The translations under genes were made by a program, and so were the position numbers. Under the pieces are notes generated by a model. That model ran no database searches. It was given only the letters and a program-made list of their open reading frames with translations, and was not told the origin of the DNA. A DNA stretch of 64,000 bases, from the NCBI GenBank assembly GCA_031292055.1, contig JARLHV010000122.1, positions 1 to 64,000 on the forward strand. The letters are read 5' to 3'. Within the stretch, counting starts at the first letter, position 1; every line of letters starts with the position of its first letter. This document shows positions 50,023-58,418 of this stretch, in pieces. Origin of the DNA: Desulfosporosinus sp. GTDB lineage: Bacteria; Bacillota; Desulfitobacteriia; Desulfitobacteriales; Desulfitobacteriaceae.

Positions 50023-51597
50023 ATGTTAAATAATGAAAAGAAGCCGATTATCCTAGCGGATCAGATTCAGACATCCCTCGCCAACCTGGAGCCCCTCACC
50101 CAGAAGGTTTTTCTGTCTCTTAATCCGCCTAGTCCACTGGATAATCGGGCGGATGTCGACCAAGTGCGTCAAGCCTTGGAACGCAGTTACGGCTCTGTCA
50201 GTGTGCCTCTAGCCATTATGCCCAGGGTACCCATCCTATGTCGCAGCGCCGATTGGCAGCTCACAGCTACCTTGGCAGACACTGGTCAAGGCTGGAAATT
50301 AATTGATTTAGAAGCTGGCGATACGACCAAAGAACAATTTGGGTTGGCCATTGATATTGGCACGACAACAGTTGTAGTCTACCTTGTCGATTTGTGTGAC
50401 GGTGCGGTGCTTAGACATGCTGCCGACTATAACGCTCAAATTGCTTTAGGCGAGGACATCTTGAATCGCATTCGTTATGCTGCCGAACCAGGCGGTTTAG
50501 ACCGCCTGCAAAAAGCAGTAGTGGATACCCTAAATCGTCTAATTAGGATCCTTTTCCCGTTGCCAATGGAGACTGGCAAGATAACTGCAGTAGCTATCGG
50601 GGCTAATACAACTATGGTTCACCTCCTGCTGGGCCTGAACCCTGCTTCTATTTGTCGTGATCCTTATACTCCGATTGTCAACAATCCAGGCTTGATCCCA
50701 GCAATCGAAATAGGACTGGACATCAATCCTTTGGCTCCTGTCTATTGCCTGCCGAGCATAGGAAGTTACCTTGGCGGAGACGTCATCGGCGGAGTCTTGG
50801 TCAGCGGAATGCACAAACAGCCTGATGTCTCTCTATTTGTCGACATCGGCACCAATGGAGAAATCGTGATTGGCAACGAAGAATGGCTTGTCGCTTGTGC
50901 CGGAGCAGCTGGTCCGGCTTTGGAAGGTGGTGTTACAAGCTACGGTATGCGGGCGGAACCTGGAGCAGTGGATCGCGTTTCCATAGATCCGGTAACAGGC
51001 AAAGTGACGTATACAACTGTGGATAATGCCCCTGCGCGCGGCATCTGCGGTTCTGGCCTGGTGGACACTCTGGCCGAACTTTTCCTCAACGGTATCATTA
51101 ACCGGACGGCTCGTTTTCAGACGGGCAGGGACTCATTTGTTGTAGTCCCTGCCATAGAATCGGCTTCGGGAGAAGACATCGTTGTTACTCAGATTGATAT
51201 CAATAACTTTATGGCTACCAAAGGGGCGGTTAATGCGGCCATCGATCTCTTGATGGAAAATGTTGGCTGCGCTTGGCAGGAAATGAGCCATTTTTATGCT
51301 GCTGGGGCGTTTGGGCAATATTTGCCGATCGAGTCGGCCATTACGATTGGTCTATATCCTGACCTTCCGCGCTCTTCGATCGTTCGCTTGGGCAATAGTT
51401 CAGGGGAAGCAGCCCGCCAAGTACTTCTATCTCGCTCTAAGCGTCTGGAAGCAGAAGCCATCGCTGCCAAGATTACTTATTTTGAGCTAAATGCTAATAC
51501 CGCCTTCATGGAGAAATTCAGTGGCAGCAAATTTCTTCCCCACACGGACCTTGACCGATATCCCAGCGTCAAAAAACGCTTACAAACTCGCATTTGA
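50023..51597 (+). CDS. RACo-like ASKHA ATPase (DUF4445), no ferredoxin domain
   Basis: 524 residues. RACo proteins reductively reactivate corrinoid proteins, using an N-terminal [2Fe-2S] domain and a C-terminal ASKHA ATPase domain. Here the protein starts in the linker (LEPLTQKVFLSLNPPS near 22-37) and then has the middle and ASKHA domains: FGLAIDIGTTTVVVYLVD near 106-123, ALGEDILNRI near 146, DIGTNGEIVIGN near 277, and ACAGAAGPALEGG near 290. The [2Fe-2S] domain is absent; the upstream 130 bases have no coding sign, so it was not simply cut off by a frameshift. No corrinoid protein or methyltransferase gene is near. ATG after AAGAGGGTACAG. Confidence 0.87.
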   Translation: MLNNEKKPIILADQIQTSLANLEPLTQKVFLSLNPPSPLDNRADVDQVRQALERSYGSVSVPLAIMPRVPILCRSADWQLTATLADTGQGWKLIDLEAGDTTKEQFGLAIDIGTTTVVVYLVDLCDGAVLRHAADYNAQIALGEDILNRIRYAAEPGGLDRLQKAVVDTLNRLIRILFPLPMETGKITAVAIGANTTMVHLLLGLNPASICRDPYTPIVNNPGLIPAIEIGLDINPLAPVYCLPSIGSYLGGDVIGGVLVSGMHKQPDVSLFVDIGTNGEIVIGNEEWLVACAGAAGPALEGGVTSYGMRAEPGAVDRVSIDPVTGKVTYTTVDNAPARGICGSGLVDTLAELFLNGIINRTARFQTGRDSFVVVPAIESASGEDIVVTQIDINNFMATKGAVNAAIDLLMENVGCAWQEMSHFYAAGAFGQYLPIESAITIGLYPDLPRSSIVRLGNSSGEAARQVLLSRSKRLEAEAIAAKITYFELNANTAFMEKFSGSKFLPHTDLDRYPSVKKRLQTRI

Positions 51598-51620
51598 CCC
51601 AGGGAGATACTTATAATCTC

Positions 51621-51660
51621 AGTGCTCACTTTAATTGTTATTAAAGGAGCACTTTTTTTT
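51621..51660 (+). terminator. Terminator after the RACo-like gene
   Basis: AGTGCTC-A-CTTTAA pairs with TTAAAG-GAGCACT around a short loop, and eight T residues follow. A strong intrinsic terminator. Confidence 0.88.
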
Positions 51661-52046
51661 GCCTAAAAGCTTGCTTATATGTAGTATTCAAACACCTAAC
51701 ACTCACTCAGAAACAACTTTAAGCTATTTAGAGAGATTTTTTGTAATAAAATTTGGCTATTCATGCTGCCAACGAATTAGTACATGTCTCTTTTAGTCGA
51801 CATGCCTCTAAAACCAGAACTGAAGCGGATTACGAGCACTTGTGCCCAATGATGTAAACAACGGTTTACAGCGAAAAAACTCTATTGAGGGGAGATTAAT
51901 AAGGGTAAAAGCAGCGTAACCTTCGGCATAGGCGGAGACAGACGATTTAGAATCCGAGCAACAAATAGCTGGCATAATAATTGCAAGATAATTCGGTAGA
52001 TTCAGAATCATAAATCAAAAGGATCAGAATCTAAAGTAGCAGGTAC
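51661..52046. other. Intergenic region without a supported gene
   Basis: About 390 bases upstream of the acetate transporter 2 leader. A 67-residue minus-strand frame at 51808-52011 has no ribosome-binding site and no family likeness. Plus-strand reading shows short broken frames with stop codons. A decayed gene is possible but cannot be supported. The promoter of acetate transporter 2 should lie towards 52046. Confidence 0.3.
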
Positions 52047-52112
52047 TGTAGTGAACCTTAAACACAAATTGTTTGGGGAGAGAACATTTTAGACGGGGGG
52101 AGAATGAAGACT
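52047..52112 (+). promoter_or_regulatory. Conserved leader block upstream of acetate transporter 2
   Basis: TGTAGTGAACCTTAAACACA at 52047-52066 matches 24112-24131 at 18 of 20 positions. It is followed by the same TTTG-rich stretch and purine block (ACGGGGGGAGAATGAAGA). The two leaders are otherwise quite different, which suggests selection on this block. Confidence 0.5.
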
Positions 52113-52176
52113 TAAGAATTTTACGGCGTTATTATTATTTTTTATTAACTTTTTAAAAATTAAGGGGGATACTTTA

Positions 52177-52839
52177 ATGAATACACAAGAAGTAAAAATA
52201 ACGTACAGTGGTGCAGACCCCACAGCGTTTGGAGTTCTGGGTTTGGCGATGATATGCTTTGTAGCTTCATCTGCCAAATTAGGTTTTACTAATCCTAAAG
52301 CAACCGCTTTAATTGTTGTTTGGGCAGCTTTATTGGGTGGGATCGTTCAAATTATGGCTGCTAATATTGACTTTAAGAAGGGGAATGTATTCGGCGGTAC
52401 AGTTTTAGGAGCCTATGGTTTTTTCTGGGTTGGAATGGCGTTTTCAATTGCAACTATGAATGGCATGTTTGGACCAGGCATGCAAGCGGCAGTAGACCCT
52501 AAAATGTTGGGAGTAGTATATGTTGGGTACCTGATTTTCTCCCTCTTTATCACGGTAGCAGCTTTCGAAGTGAACCTGCCTTTTATTCTAATGTTAGTGC
52601 TCATCGACGTTTTGTTTTTCTCTCTTGCTGCAGTAACCTTTAAAATGGGCCCTGTCGATGTGTTTGCCCAGCTAGCGGGTTGGTCTGAATTTACTATTTC
52701 CCTAGTTGGGTTTTATGCTTCAGGGGCAATATTCTTCAAAAACTTTTATGGTCGTGAAATATTGCCGCTTGGTAAGCCTTGGAATATTATTAAAAAGGCT
52801 GATCCTATTCAAACTCAAAAGCTTAAGCAGGCAGTGTAA
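52177..52839 (+). CDS. Acetate uptake transporter, GPR1/FUN34/YaaH family, copy 2
   Basis: 220 residues, six helices, strongly similar to the 24248-24916 paralogue (shared YSGADPTAFGVLGLAMIC, GAYGFFWVGMAFS, FAQLAGWSE and KNFYGREILPLGKP). Differences concentrate in helices three and five, so substrate preference or energetics may differ. The ATG follows AAGGGGGATAC. The neighbours differ from copy 1 (a RACo-like ATPase and a sensor protein), so the copies probably arose by duplication and then moved apart. The shared leader block suggests common control. Confidence 0.9.
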   Translation: MNTQEVKITYSGADPTAFGVLGLAMICFVASSAKLGFTNPKATALIVVWAALLGGIVQIMAANIDFKKGNVFGGTVLGAYGFFWVGMAFSIATMNGMFGPGMQAAVDPKMLGVVYVGYLIFSLFITVAAFEVNLPFILMLVLIDVLFFSLAAVTFKMGPVDVFAQLAGWSEFTISLVGFYASGAIFFKNFYGREILPLGKPWNIIKKADPIQTQKLKQAV

Positions 52840-52862
52840 TTTTCATTAAGGTAGATTATAGT

Positions 52863-52892
52863 AAAAAGATCGAGCATTGCTCGATCTTTTTA
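52863..52892. terminator. Bidirectional terminator after acetate transporter 2
   Basis: AAAAAGATCGAGC pairs with GCTCGATCTTTTT over ATT. It lies between convergent genes and has T runs on both strands. Confidence 0.87.
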
Positions 52893-52914
52893 GGTTTGAC
52901 TCAACCTGTGATTG

Positions 52915-53916
52915 TTAGAGGGTTTCACTTACAAGGGCAGACCAATTTTTCCCTTGATAGGCGTTATAGCCGCGTGTATGGGCATAACCGTAAATTTTAG
53001 TACCTGAAGTATCCTTTTCAAAGATATAGCCATAGGTTTCGCCTTTCATCGCCAGTTGTGCGGCTTTAAGGTGCTTTAGATTATCCGATAGTATACCCTG
53101 GCGGTTTCTGCAGGCGATGACGTAGCCTGCGTTGTTGATAATGAATATGTCCCCATTTTTACCGATGCGAGCTGATTCAATAATGTCATAAATGAAATTC
53201 CAGTTAAATCTAGTGGAGAAATACCCCAATAAAAGACCTTCGTCGTTACGGATTGGGCAGGTGTAGGCCACGGTATGTGATTTATCAATACTGGAAAGAT
53301 AAAGATCACTAACAGATATGGCGTTTGCGGCCTTAGCGTCTTTAAACCAACCTTTATCTGCCATGTTTTGACCAATGAATTCCTGGTGAATACCTGCCGC
53401 AACAATTGTGCCTTCAGTATCCAGCACATAAAGGTCAAGATAGACTTCATAAATGTCAACAAGTTTTTTTAATAAAACGTTAGTTATAGAGAAACGATTA
53501 ACATCTGTAGTACAAAAACAGTTCTTTACTTTATCAAAGCCAGCCCAGGCTTGGGCATCACAATTGCGTTCGAAAAGGTTCCGATCAACTTTGTCAATTG
53601 TATCATAGGCAACATCGGCTGTTCGTACGGCCATTATTTCGTTGGCTTTGCTCTGGATATTTTCAATAATTTTGGTACTTTCTTTAGTTGAAGTTAAGCT
53701 GCGTGTAGCAAGTTTTTTTATTTCATCCGCTACCACACTAAATCCTCGACCAGCTTCACCTGCTCGGGCTGCTTCAATGGCGGAATTCAGAGATAAAAGA
53801 TTTGTATGCTGGGCGATTTGCCGGATAGAGTCGATGACTTGTCCCATTTCTTGATTAGCGTCTTTAAGTTCACTAAGGAGAATGGAAGAATCAATCGCTA
53901 GGTTGTCATTTGCCAT
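52915..53916 (-). CDS. Soluble chemoreceptor-like sensor: short MCP tip followed by a Cache domain
   Basis: 333 residues from ATG 53916, chosen for AAGAGGTGG on the minus strand. The N-terminal 85 residues contain the conserved MCP signalling tip ([37 protein letters not shown], residues about 34-70). After a linker with Cys residues, a Cache-type sensor fills the rest ([17 protein letters not shown] near 178, [23 protein letters not shown] near 207, [20 protein letters not shown] near 266). No transmembrane helix is seen. The order tip-then-Cache is the reverse of ordinary chemoreceptors. It could sense a cytoplasmic ligand for CheA, or do something other than chemotaxis. Confidence 0.8.
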   Translation of the reverse strand: MANDNLAIDSSILLSELKDANQEMGQVIDSIRQIAQHTNLLSLNSAIEAARAGEAGRGFSVVADEIKKLATRSLTSTKESTKIIENIQSKANEIMAVRTADVAYDTIDKVDRNLFERNCDAQAWAGFDKVKNCFCTTDVNRFSITNVLLKKLVDIYEVYLDLYVLDTEGTIVAAGIHQEFIGQNMADKGWFKDAKAANAISVSDLYLSSIDKSHTVAYTCPIRNDEGLLLGYFSTRFNWNFIYDIIESARIGKNGDIFIINNAGYVIACRNRQGILSDNLKHLKAAQLAMKGETYGYIFEKDTSGTKIYGYAHTRGYNAYQGKNWSALVSETL

Positions 53917-54067
53917 GTAGATACCACCTCTTAAAAATATACAAAGCCCACCTAAAACTAGGTAGGCCCCATTGCCCATGCTCATATTTATTATATGATA
54001 GCCGCAGAAAATTGCAAGAAATTTCTTTTTTAACAGACTATTTTATAGGGAAACAGACCCTCTGGAT

Positions 54068-54475
54068 TTAGGACAGGTACTCTGAACTAGGAACGGCAAA
54101 CGATAAATTGCTAAACGTAAGCACGTCGCTGAATTCAAGAAAGTTGTAGCCGTTTTTTTGAGCATTTTCCATTAATTCAGATATTGGGGTTGTAGTAAGG
54201 ATAATATCCTTGGGCTCGAGTAATTGGTGAATAAGGTTGAAATGCTGAGGGTTGAAGCGGATAGCAATGTGAATTTCAATTTCCCAAGTTACTTGGAGAA
54301 CATAGGCATCCTTTTGTTCAGTTGCAAACCAATGATAGGTATAGCCTGACAGACCAGACTGATTGACAGTTTTAACTTGCTCGTTAAACTCCTTTACGTA
54401 TAGGATAAGCACGTCACGGCCATTTTCAAGTTTGCCAGAGGCCGATTGCTCAGGTGAATAAGCCGTAGTAAACAT
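54068..54475 (-). CDS. Uncharacterised 135-residue protein
   Basis: 135 residues, no membrane helix, no signal peptide and no family recognised. A run of alternating hydrophobic residues (YVLQVTWEIEIHIAIRFN near 57-74) suggests a beta-rich fold. The start is preceded on the minus strand by GAAGGGAGAGT, which supports expression. It lies alone between the soluble sensor and the EamA transporter, so context gives no clue. Confidence 0.65.
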   Translation of the reverse strand: MFTTAYSPEQSASGKLENGRDVLILYVKEFNEQVKTVNQSGLSGYTYHWFATEQKDAYVLQVTWEIEIHIAIRFNPQHFNLIHQLLEPKDIILTTTPISELMENAQKNGYNFLEFSDVLTFSNLSFAVPSSEYLS

Positions 54476-54709
54476 CTAAACTCTCCCTTCAAAAAGACCC
54501 TCTATTTTATTGATTGAAAAGTAATATTGTGTTGTCTATTATAGACTACTTGTCTTACACTTGAAAGTATATTAGTCCAAATAGTAGGCTAATCTTAGCC
54601 AGGTAATCAAATTAAAAAGACTTATGGACTGAAGGCTATTGCTTTTCTTTACCTACTGGGAAGGAAAAATGATAGCAAAAATTGAATTACAAGTGTGGAG
54701 GTGATTGCG

Positions 54710-54763
54710 ATGTATTTTAAACCCTTGTTTGAAAACGATATCCCTGTTGCACTTCGATCTTGA
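54710..54763 (+). CDS. Short open frame upstream of the EamA exporter
   Basis: 17 codons (MYFKPLFENDIPVALRS) behind GGAGGTGATTGCG, ending 28 bases before the GTG start of the transporter. It may be a leader peptide, a remnant or chance. The surrounding gap of about 315 bases has no other supported feature. Confidence 0.3.
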   Translation: MYFKPLFENDIPVALRS

Positions 54764-54790
54764 AGAGATTGAAATGCGGAGGGAAAATAA

Positions 54791-55663
54791 GTGACAAAAA
54801 ATCATCTTGGTTCAATATACCTAGCCACGGCTGCAATAATTTGGGGCGGCATGTATGTTGTAAGTAAAGTCGTGCTTACAGTCATCCCGCCGCTTGAGTT
54901 AGTCTGGCTTCGTTATGTAGTGGCTCTTATTACACTTATTGTGGTTGGAGTTGTCACTCGGCAATCCTGGCATATTCATAGGCAGGATTTTCCTCAGATT
55001 TTTGCGGTGGGTGTGATTGGATATGATATATCTATCTGGACTCAGTTTGTTGGCACAAAACTCTCGTCAGCTCAAATGGGGGCGATGATTACTTCAGCTA
55101 CACCAGCGTTTATGGTTATATTTGCTCGCTTCATTCTGAAAGAAAAGATCACTTTTCGCAAAGGGTTGGCCATTACTCTAGCTATGATCGGTGTGTTATG
55201 TATAGTCGGAGTTGGTGATATAGGAGAGGCGAATCAACTAGGGGGCCTAATCTTAGGGGTAGCTGCTCTTGCCTGGGCATTAATGTCTGTGCTGGTTAAG
55301 CGAATTCCAAGTGGTTATTCTCAACTTGTTGTTACGACATATGCTATTTTCATAGCGACAGTATTGATAACGCCATTTGCTTTGGCGCAAATTGATCAAG
55401 CTCAGATCCAGGTTCTCTTACAACCAACTATCTGGAGTGGCGTCTTGTATCTTGGCATTGTTGCCACGGCAGCTGCGTTTTTTCTATGGAACGAAGGATT
55501 ACAAATGCTTGATGCGGCTAGTGGTGGGTTATACTTTTTCTTTCAGCCTCTTGCTGGAACGTTATTAGCTTGGCTTGTCCTTGGGGAAGCGGTCGGAATC
55601 ACTTTTTGGATCGGCGCGCTCTTAATTCTCAGCGGGGTTTTCCTAGTCGTGAAAGAACCATAG
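54791..55663 (+). CDS. EamA/DMT-superfamily transporter
   Basis: 290 residues with ten predicted membrane helices arranged as two EamA repeats (each about 140 residues). Typical motifs are AAIIWGGMYVVSKVV near 13-27, EKITFRKGLAITLAMIGVLCIVG near 118-140 and GEAVGITFWIGALLILSGVFLVV near 262-284. The family exports amino acids, purines or drugs. Substrate unknown. GTG start behind GCGGAGGG. It may form a unit with the short upstream frame. Confidence 0.9.
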   Translation: MTKNHLGSIYLATAAIIWGGMYVVSKVVLTVIPPLELVWLRYVVALITLIVVGVVTRQSWHIHRQDFPQIFAVGVIGYDISIWTQFVGTKLSSAQMGAMITSATPAFMVIFARFILKEKITFRKGLAITLAMIGVLCIVGVGDIGEANQLGGLILGVAALAWALMSVLVKRIPSGYSQLVVTTYAIFIATVLITPFALAQIDQAQIQVLLQPTIWSGVLYLGIVATAAAFFLWNEGLQMLDAASGGLYFFFQPLAGTLLAWLVLGEAVGITFWIGALLILSGVFLVVKEP

Positions 55664-55770
55664 GGGCACGATCTTGCTTGCCAACTATTGGGAGATAGGT
55701 TTTGAGCCTAAATGAAAGTGGTTGTGGGAAGTGGCAGTTATCGGATAAATTAGCACGGAAGGAAGATGAT

Positions 55771-56040
55771 ATGATGGATAATCCCTGTGGAACGACCAAG
55801 GCCAATGTCTTTGAACGTACTGAGGTAAACGGGATTCCTATTTTTTGGGGTTCTGGGGTTAATCCGGTCAATTCGCCAGCTCAGTTTTTTGTAGCCTGGG
55901 GCAGAGGAGCGCTGTCCGGTGGTTTGATTCATACCTTTAATAGTGAGTCCTCGGACACGGGGTTGCGATGGTTTATTGACGAAGATGAGGCGGAGGCCGA
56001 ATATGCCAAGCTACAGCGAATTTTGGCAGGATGCCTATAA
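55771..56040 (+). CDS. Uncharacterised 89-residue protein
   Basis: 89 residues from ATG 55771, which follows GGAAGGAAGATG. The frame extends back to 55702 without a ribosome-binding site. Family not recognised. The sequence has a Trp/Gly/Asn-rich centre (PIFWGSGVNPVNSPAQFFVAW near 24-44) and an acidic end (DEDEAEAEYAKL). No membrane helix. It closes at a perfect terminator, so it is probably a real gene. Confidence 0.65.
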   Translation: MMDNPCGTTKANVFERTEVNGIPIFWGSGVNPVNSPAQFFVAWGRGALSGGLIHTFNSESSDTGLRWFIDEDEAEAEYAKLQRILAGCL

Positions 56041-56073
56041 AGGCCAAACTATTTATCATTTGTTGAATCGACG

Positions 56074-56111
56074 AAATAAACATCTGCGCTCGAAAGCGCA
56101 GATGTTTATTT
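56074..56111. terminator. Perfect hairpin terminator between convergent small genes
   Basis: AAATAAACATCTGCGCT is perfectly complementary to AGCGCAGATGTTTATTT over a CGAA loop. It lies between the 89-residue gene and the minus-strand His-rich gene and probably ends both. Confidence 0.88.
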
Positions 56112-56126
56112 AAAAGACTTGAATTT

Positions 56127-56264
56127 TTACCAATGATGATGAGGGTGGGGGTGAGAGTAGTAGTGAGGATAGTAATGAGGTTCCCACCAAGGATAGGGAT
56201 TAATGTTCCAACTGGGAACATGGTGCTCATACTGCCTGTGATGATTACCAGACCATCCATGCAT
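56127..56264 (-). CDS. His/Tyr/Trp/Pro-rich 45-residue peptide
   Basis: A short frame starting at ATG 56264 (minus), preceded by TGGAGTGATAATT, a well-placed ribosome-binding site. The product has 12 His, 7 Pro, 6 Tyr and 5 Trp in 45 residues, ending HYYSHPHPHHHW. Such composition suggests a metal-binding peptide or a spore coat component, as found in endospore formers. It is not similar to its neighbours. The convergent perfect terminator supports a real transcript. The rest of the gap to 56577 is presumably promoter for this gene and clcA. Confidence 0.55.
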   Translation of the reverse strand: MHGWSGNHHRQYEHHVPSWNINPYPWWEPHYYPHYYSHPHPHHHW

Positions 56265-56577
56265 AATTATCACTCCATTCAAGAAATTTATTTGGATTTT
56301 ATAAATTTGTTAGTTAACTTAACCTAACCTAACTTCTGTTCTAATTCCATTATATGGAATACACAATTTGTCTGGTTCCAAACTGGCATGAATATTTAGA
56401 GATATCGCTGTCCAAGCATAGTGCAGAGTTTAGAACGCATGCGAATCAGTCCTTACTGTGGTAAAATGAAACTAGGACAAACTAGTTAGAGTGATCCTAT
56501 AAGTAGCAATGATAAGGGCCACAAGGTTCTGCTGAGCTGCCGAAATGGTCCGACTAGATAATAATGGAGGCAGCAAA

Positions 56578-58158
56578 GTGATCGCCAAAAACAAACATAA
56601 CACTTATAACACCTTATTTCATTGGCGTAGTTTCAGATTAAAATTAGTGTTTGAAGGAATTGGCGTGGGGATTTTTACGGGTCTGCTCGTGGTATTGTAT
56701 CGCTATTTGCTGGATACGGCAGGAGTTATCTTGACTGAAGTTTACCAAGTTCTGTCTTCAAAGCCACTACTTATTCTTGCCTGGATAGGGGCTTTAATAA
56801 TTATAGGCTATGGAGTTGGGTTATGGGTCAAACATGAGCCTACGATCAGAGGAAGTGGGGTTCCTCAGTTGGAAGCAGTGCTGTTAAGAAAATTAGAGAT
56901 ATCATGGTGGAGAGTGATTATTGGCAAATTAGTTGGAGGAGTTTTAACCATGGGTGCTGGAATTTCCCTTGGCCCAGAAGGCCCATCGGTTCAATTAGGT
57001 GGAGCAGTCGGGCAAGGATTTAGTAGAGTTTTCCGAAGGATAAAAATAGAAGAGAAATATCTTATTACCAGCGGAGCAAGTGCAGGACTTGCAGCAATCT
57101 TTAATGCTCCTTTAGCAGGGGTAATGTTTGCTTTGGAAGAGGTCCATAAAAACTTTTCCCCCGTAGTTTTGCTTTCAGCGTTATCTGCAGCGTTATCTGC
57201 AGATTTCGTGACCAGCGGATTTTTTGGGATGAAACCTATTTTCGATTTTAGAAGCTTAACGATTTTACCCCTGAAGTATTATTTTTATATCGTGATCTTA
57301 GGGGTTATATTGGGCGGTTTAGGGGCGGTTTTTAACGCGATGATTTTAAAGACCCAAAACTTATATGTTCTGCTAAAATGGCTGCCCAAAGAATTTTGGA
57401 TAATTATTCCTTTGCTGATTTCGGTAATTTTGGGATTTGTTTTACCACAAGTTTTAGGTAGCGGGAATCAGCTTATCACTTCGCTTGTTGAAGGAAATGT
57501 TCCTTTAGTAATTCTCTTAGTTCTATTATTTGTAAAGTTTTTATTTACGATGGTAAGTTATGGATCAGGTGCGCCGGGAGGACTCTTTCTGCCGCTCCTG
57601 GCAATTGGGGCATTAATAGGGAATATATATGGAGTAGTGGTAGTACATCTATTCCATCTGGATAGTATGTATATTAGTAATTTTATAATCTTAGCGATGG
57701 CTGGTTATTTCACCGCGATTATCAGAGCACCAATCACTGGAACTATTTTGATTACAGAAATGACGGGTTCTTTTAGTCATTTGCTTTCCTTGGCAGTTGT
57801 ATCAATCGCGGCCTATGTGGTGGCTGATCTTTTAGGCTCAAAACCTCTCAATGAGTCCTTACTAGAAAGGATTTTGCAAACAGAAGGGGAAGAAATAGCT
57901 AGTGGAGATGAGAAAATTAAGTCATTACTAGAGTTTGCAGTTTGTTTGGGGTCTATATTGGATGGCAAACAAATCAAAACAATGGAATGGCCAGTAAATT
58001 GCTTGCTAGTGGCAGTGAAGCGTGGAGAACACGAAATTATTCCCACAGGAGACACCGTCATTTATCCAGGAGATTATTTAATTGTGCTCACCAATGAAAG
58101 TAATGCCGCTAATATAAACGACACCTTGAACAAGATGGTCGGAAGTTGTGAATTTTAA
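56578..58158 (+). CDS. clcA: ClC-family chloride channel/transporter with a C-terminal TrkA-C-type domain
   Basis: 526 residues from GTG 56578, chosen for GGAGGC seven bases upstream; an in-frame ATG at 56545 lacks one. Signatures: RGSGVPQLE near 90-98 (anion site), GPEGPSVQLGG near 135-145 with the gating Glu, GAPGGLFLPLLAIGALIG near 333-350, and a C-terminal RCK/TrkA-C regulatory domain from about 445 (MEWPVNCLLVAVKRGEHEIIPTGDTVIYPGDYLIVL). The gating glutamate suggests H+/Cl- exchange. It is the fluoride or chloride ClC type; the exact ion is open. Members support acid resistance. It stands alone. Confidence 0.92.
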   Translation: MIAKNKHNTYNTLFHWRSFRLKLVFEGIGVGIFTGLLVVLYRYLLDTAGVILTEVYQVLSSKPLLILAWIGALIIIGYGVGLWVKHEPTIRGSGVPQLEAVLLRKLEISWWRVIIGKLVGGVLTMGAGISLGPEGPSVQLGGAVGQGFSRVFRRIKIEEKYLITSGASAGLAAIFNAPLAGVMFALEEVHKNFSPVVLLSALSAALSADFVTSGFFGMKPIFDFRSLTILPLKYYFYIVILGVILGGLGAVFNAMILKTQNLYVLLKWLPKEFWIIIPLLISVILGFVLPQVLGSGNQLITSLVEGNVPLVILLVLLFVKFLFTMVSYGSGAPGGLFLPLLAIGALIGNIYGVVVVHLFHLDSMYISNFIILAMAGYFTAIIRAPITGTILITEMTGSFSHLLSLAVVSIAAYVVADLLGSKPLNESLLERILQTEGEEIASGDEKIKSLLEFAVCLGSILDGKQIKTMEWPVNCLLVAVKRGEHEIIPTGDTVIYPGDYLIVLTNESNAANINDTLNKMVGSCEF

Positions 58159-58240
58159 TCACCCATAATATTAAGGACAATTACAGATTTAAGTAGGTTA
58201 TTCGACAATTATCTTAGGTAAATGAATCGAATTGTGGGCA

Positions 58241-58286
58241 AGGAAAGTTAAGCTATTAATATTATGTATAATAGCTTAACTTTCCT
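58241..58286 (+). terminator. Strong hairpin after the ClC gene
   Basis: AGGAAAGTTAAGCTATTA (18 bases) is perfectly complementary to TAATAGCTTAACTTTCCT over a ten-base loop. The T run is weak. It separates clcA from the TetR unit. Confidence 0.7.
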
Positions 58287-58301
58287 CTGTATTTATTTGC
58301 A

Positions 58302-58320
58302 AAATAGTTCAAAACTATTT
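58302..58320. promoter_or_regulatory. Inverted repeat upstream of the TetR promoter
   Basis: AAATAGTT and AACTATTT around CAA, immediately upstream of the TetR -35 box. Candidate operator for the TetR protein or another regulator. Confidence 0.4.
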
Positions 58321-58341
58321 GCGCGGTATAATAAAAATTAA

Positions 58342-58370
58342 TTGACAGAATTTTGTCGCCCTAGTATTAT
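58342..58370 (+). promoter_or_regulatory. Sigma-A promoter of tetR-che with overlapping palindromic operator
   Basis: TTGACA at 58342-58347 and TATTAT at 58365-58370, 17 bases apart. Within the spacer, GACAGAATTTTGTC (58344-58357) is an inverted repeat with GACA and TGTC arms. An operator placed there would block RNA polymerase, as expected for TetR autoregulation. Confidence 0.6.
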
Positions 58371-58418
58371 TCTAATAAACAAAGGTAAGTGAATGATTAC
58401 TCCCGAATGGAGGGTAGG

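Noticed and set aside
51808..52011. 67-residue minus-strand frame
   Set aside because: No ribosome-binding site, no family likeness, and the plus strand has no support either.
55973..56260. 95-residue minus-strand hydrophobic frame
   Set aside because: It overlaps the terminator and the coding 89-residue gene. A different minus-strand frame here has a ribosome-binding site and is the preferred small gene.
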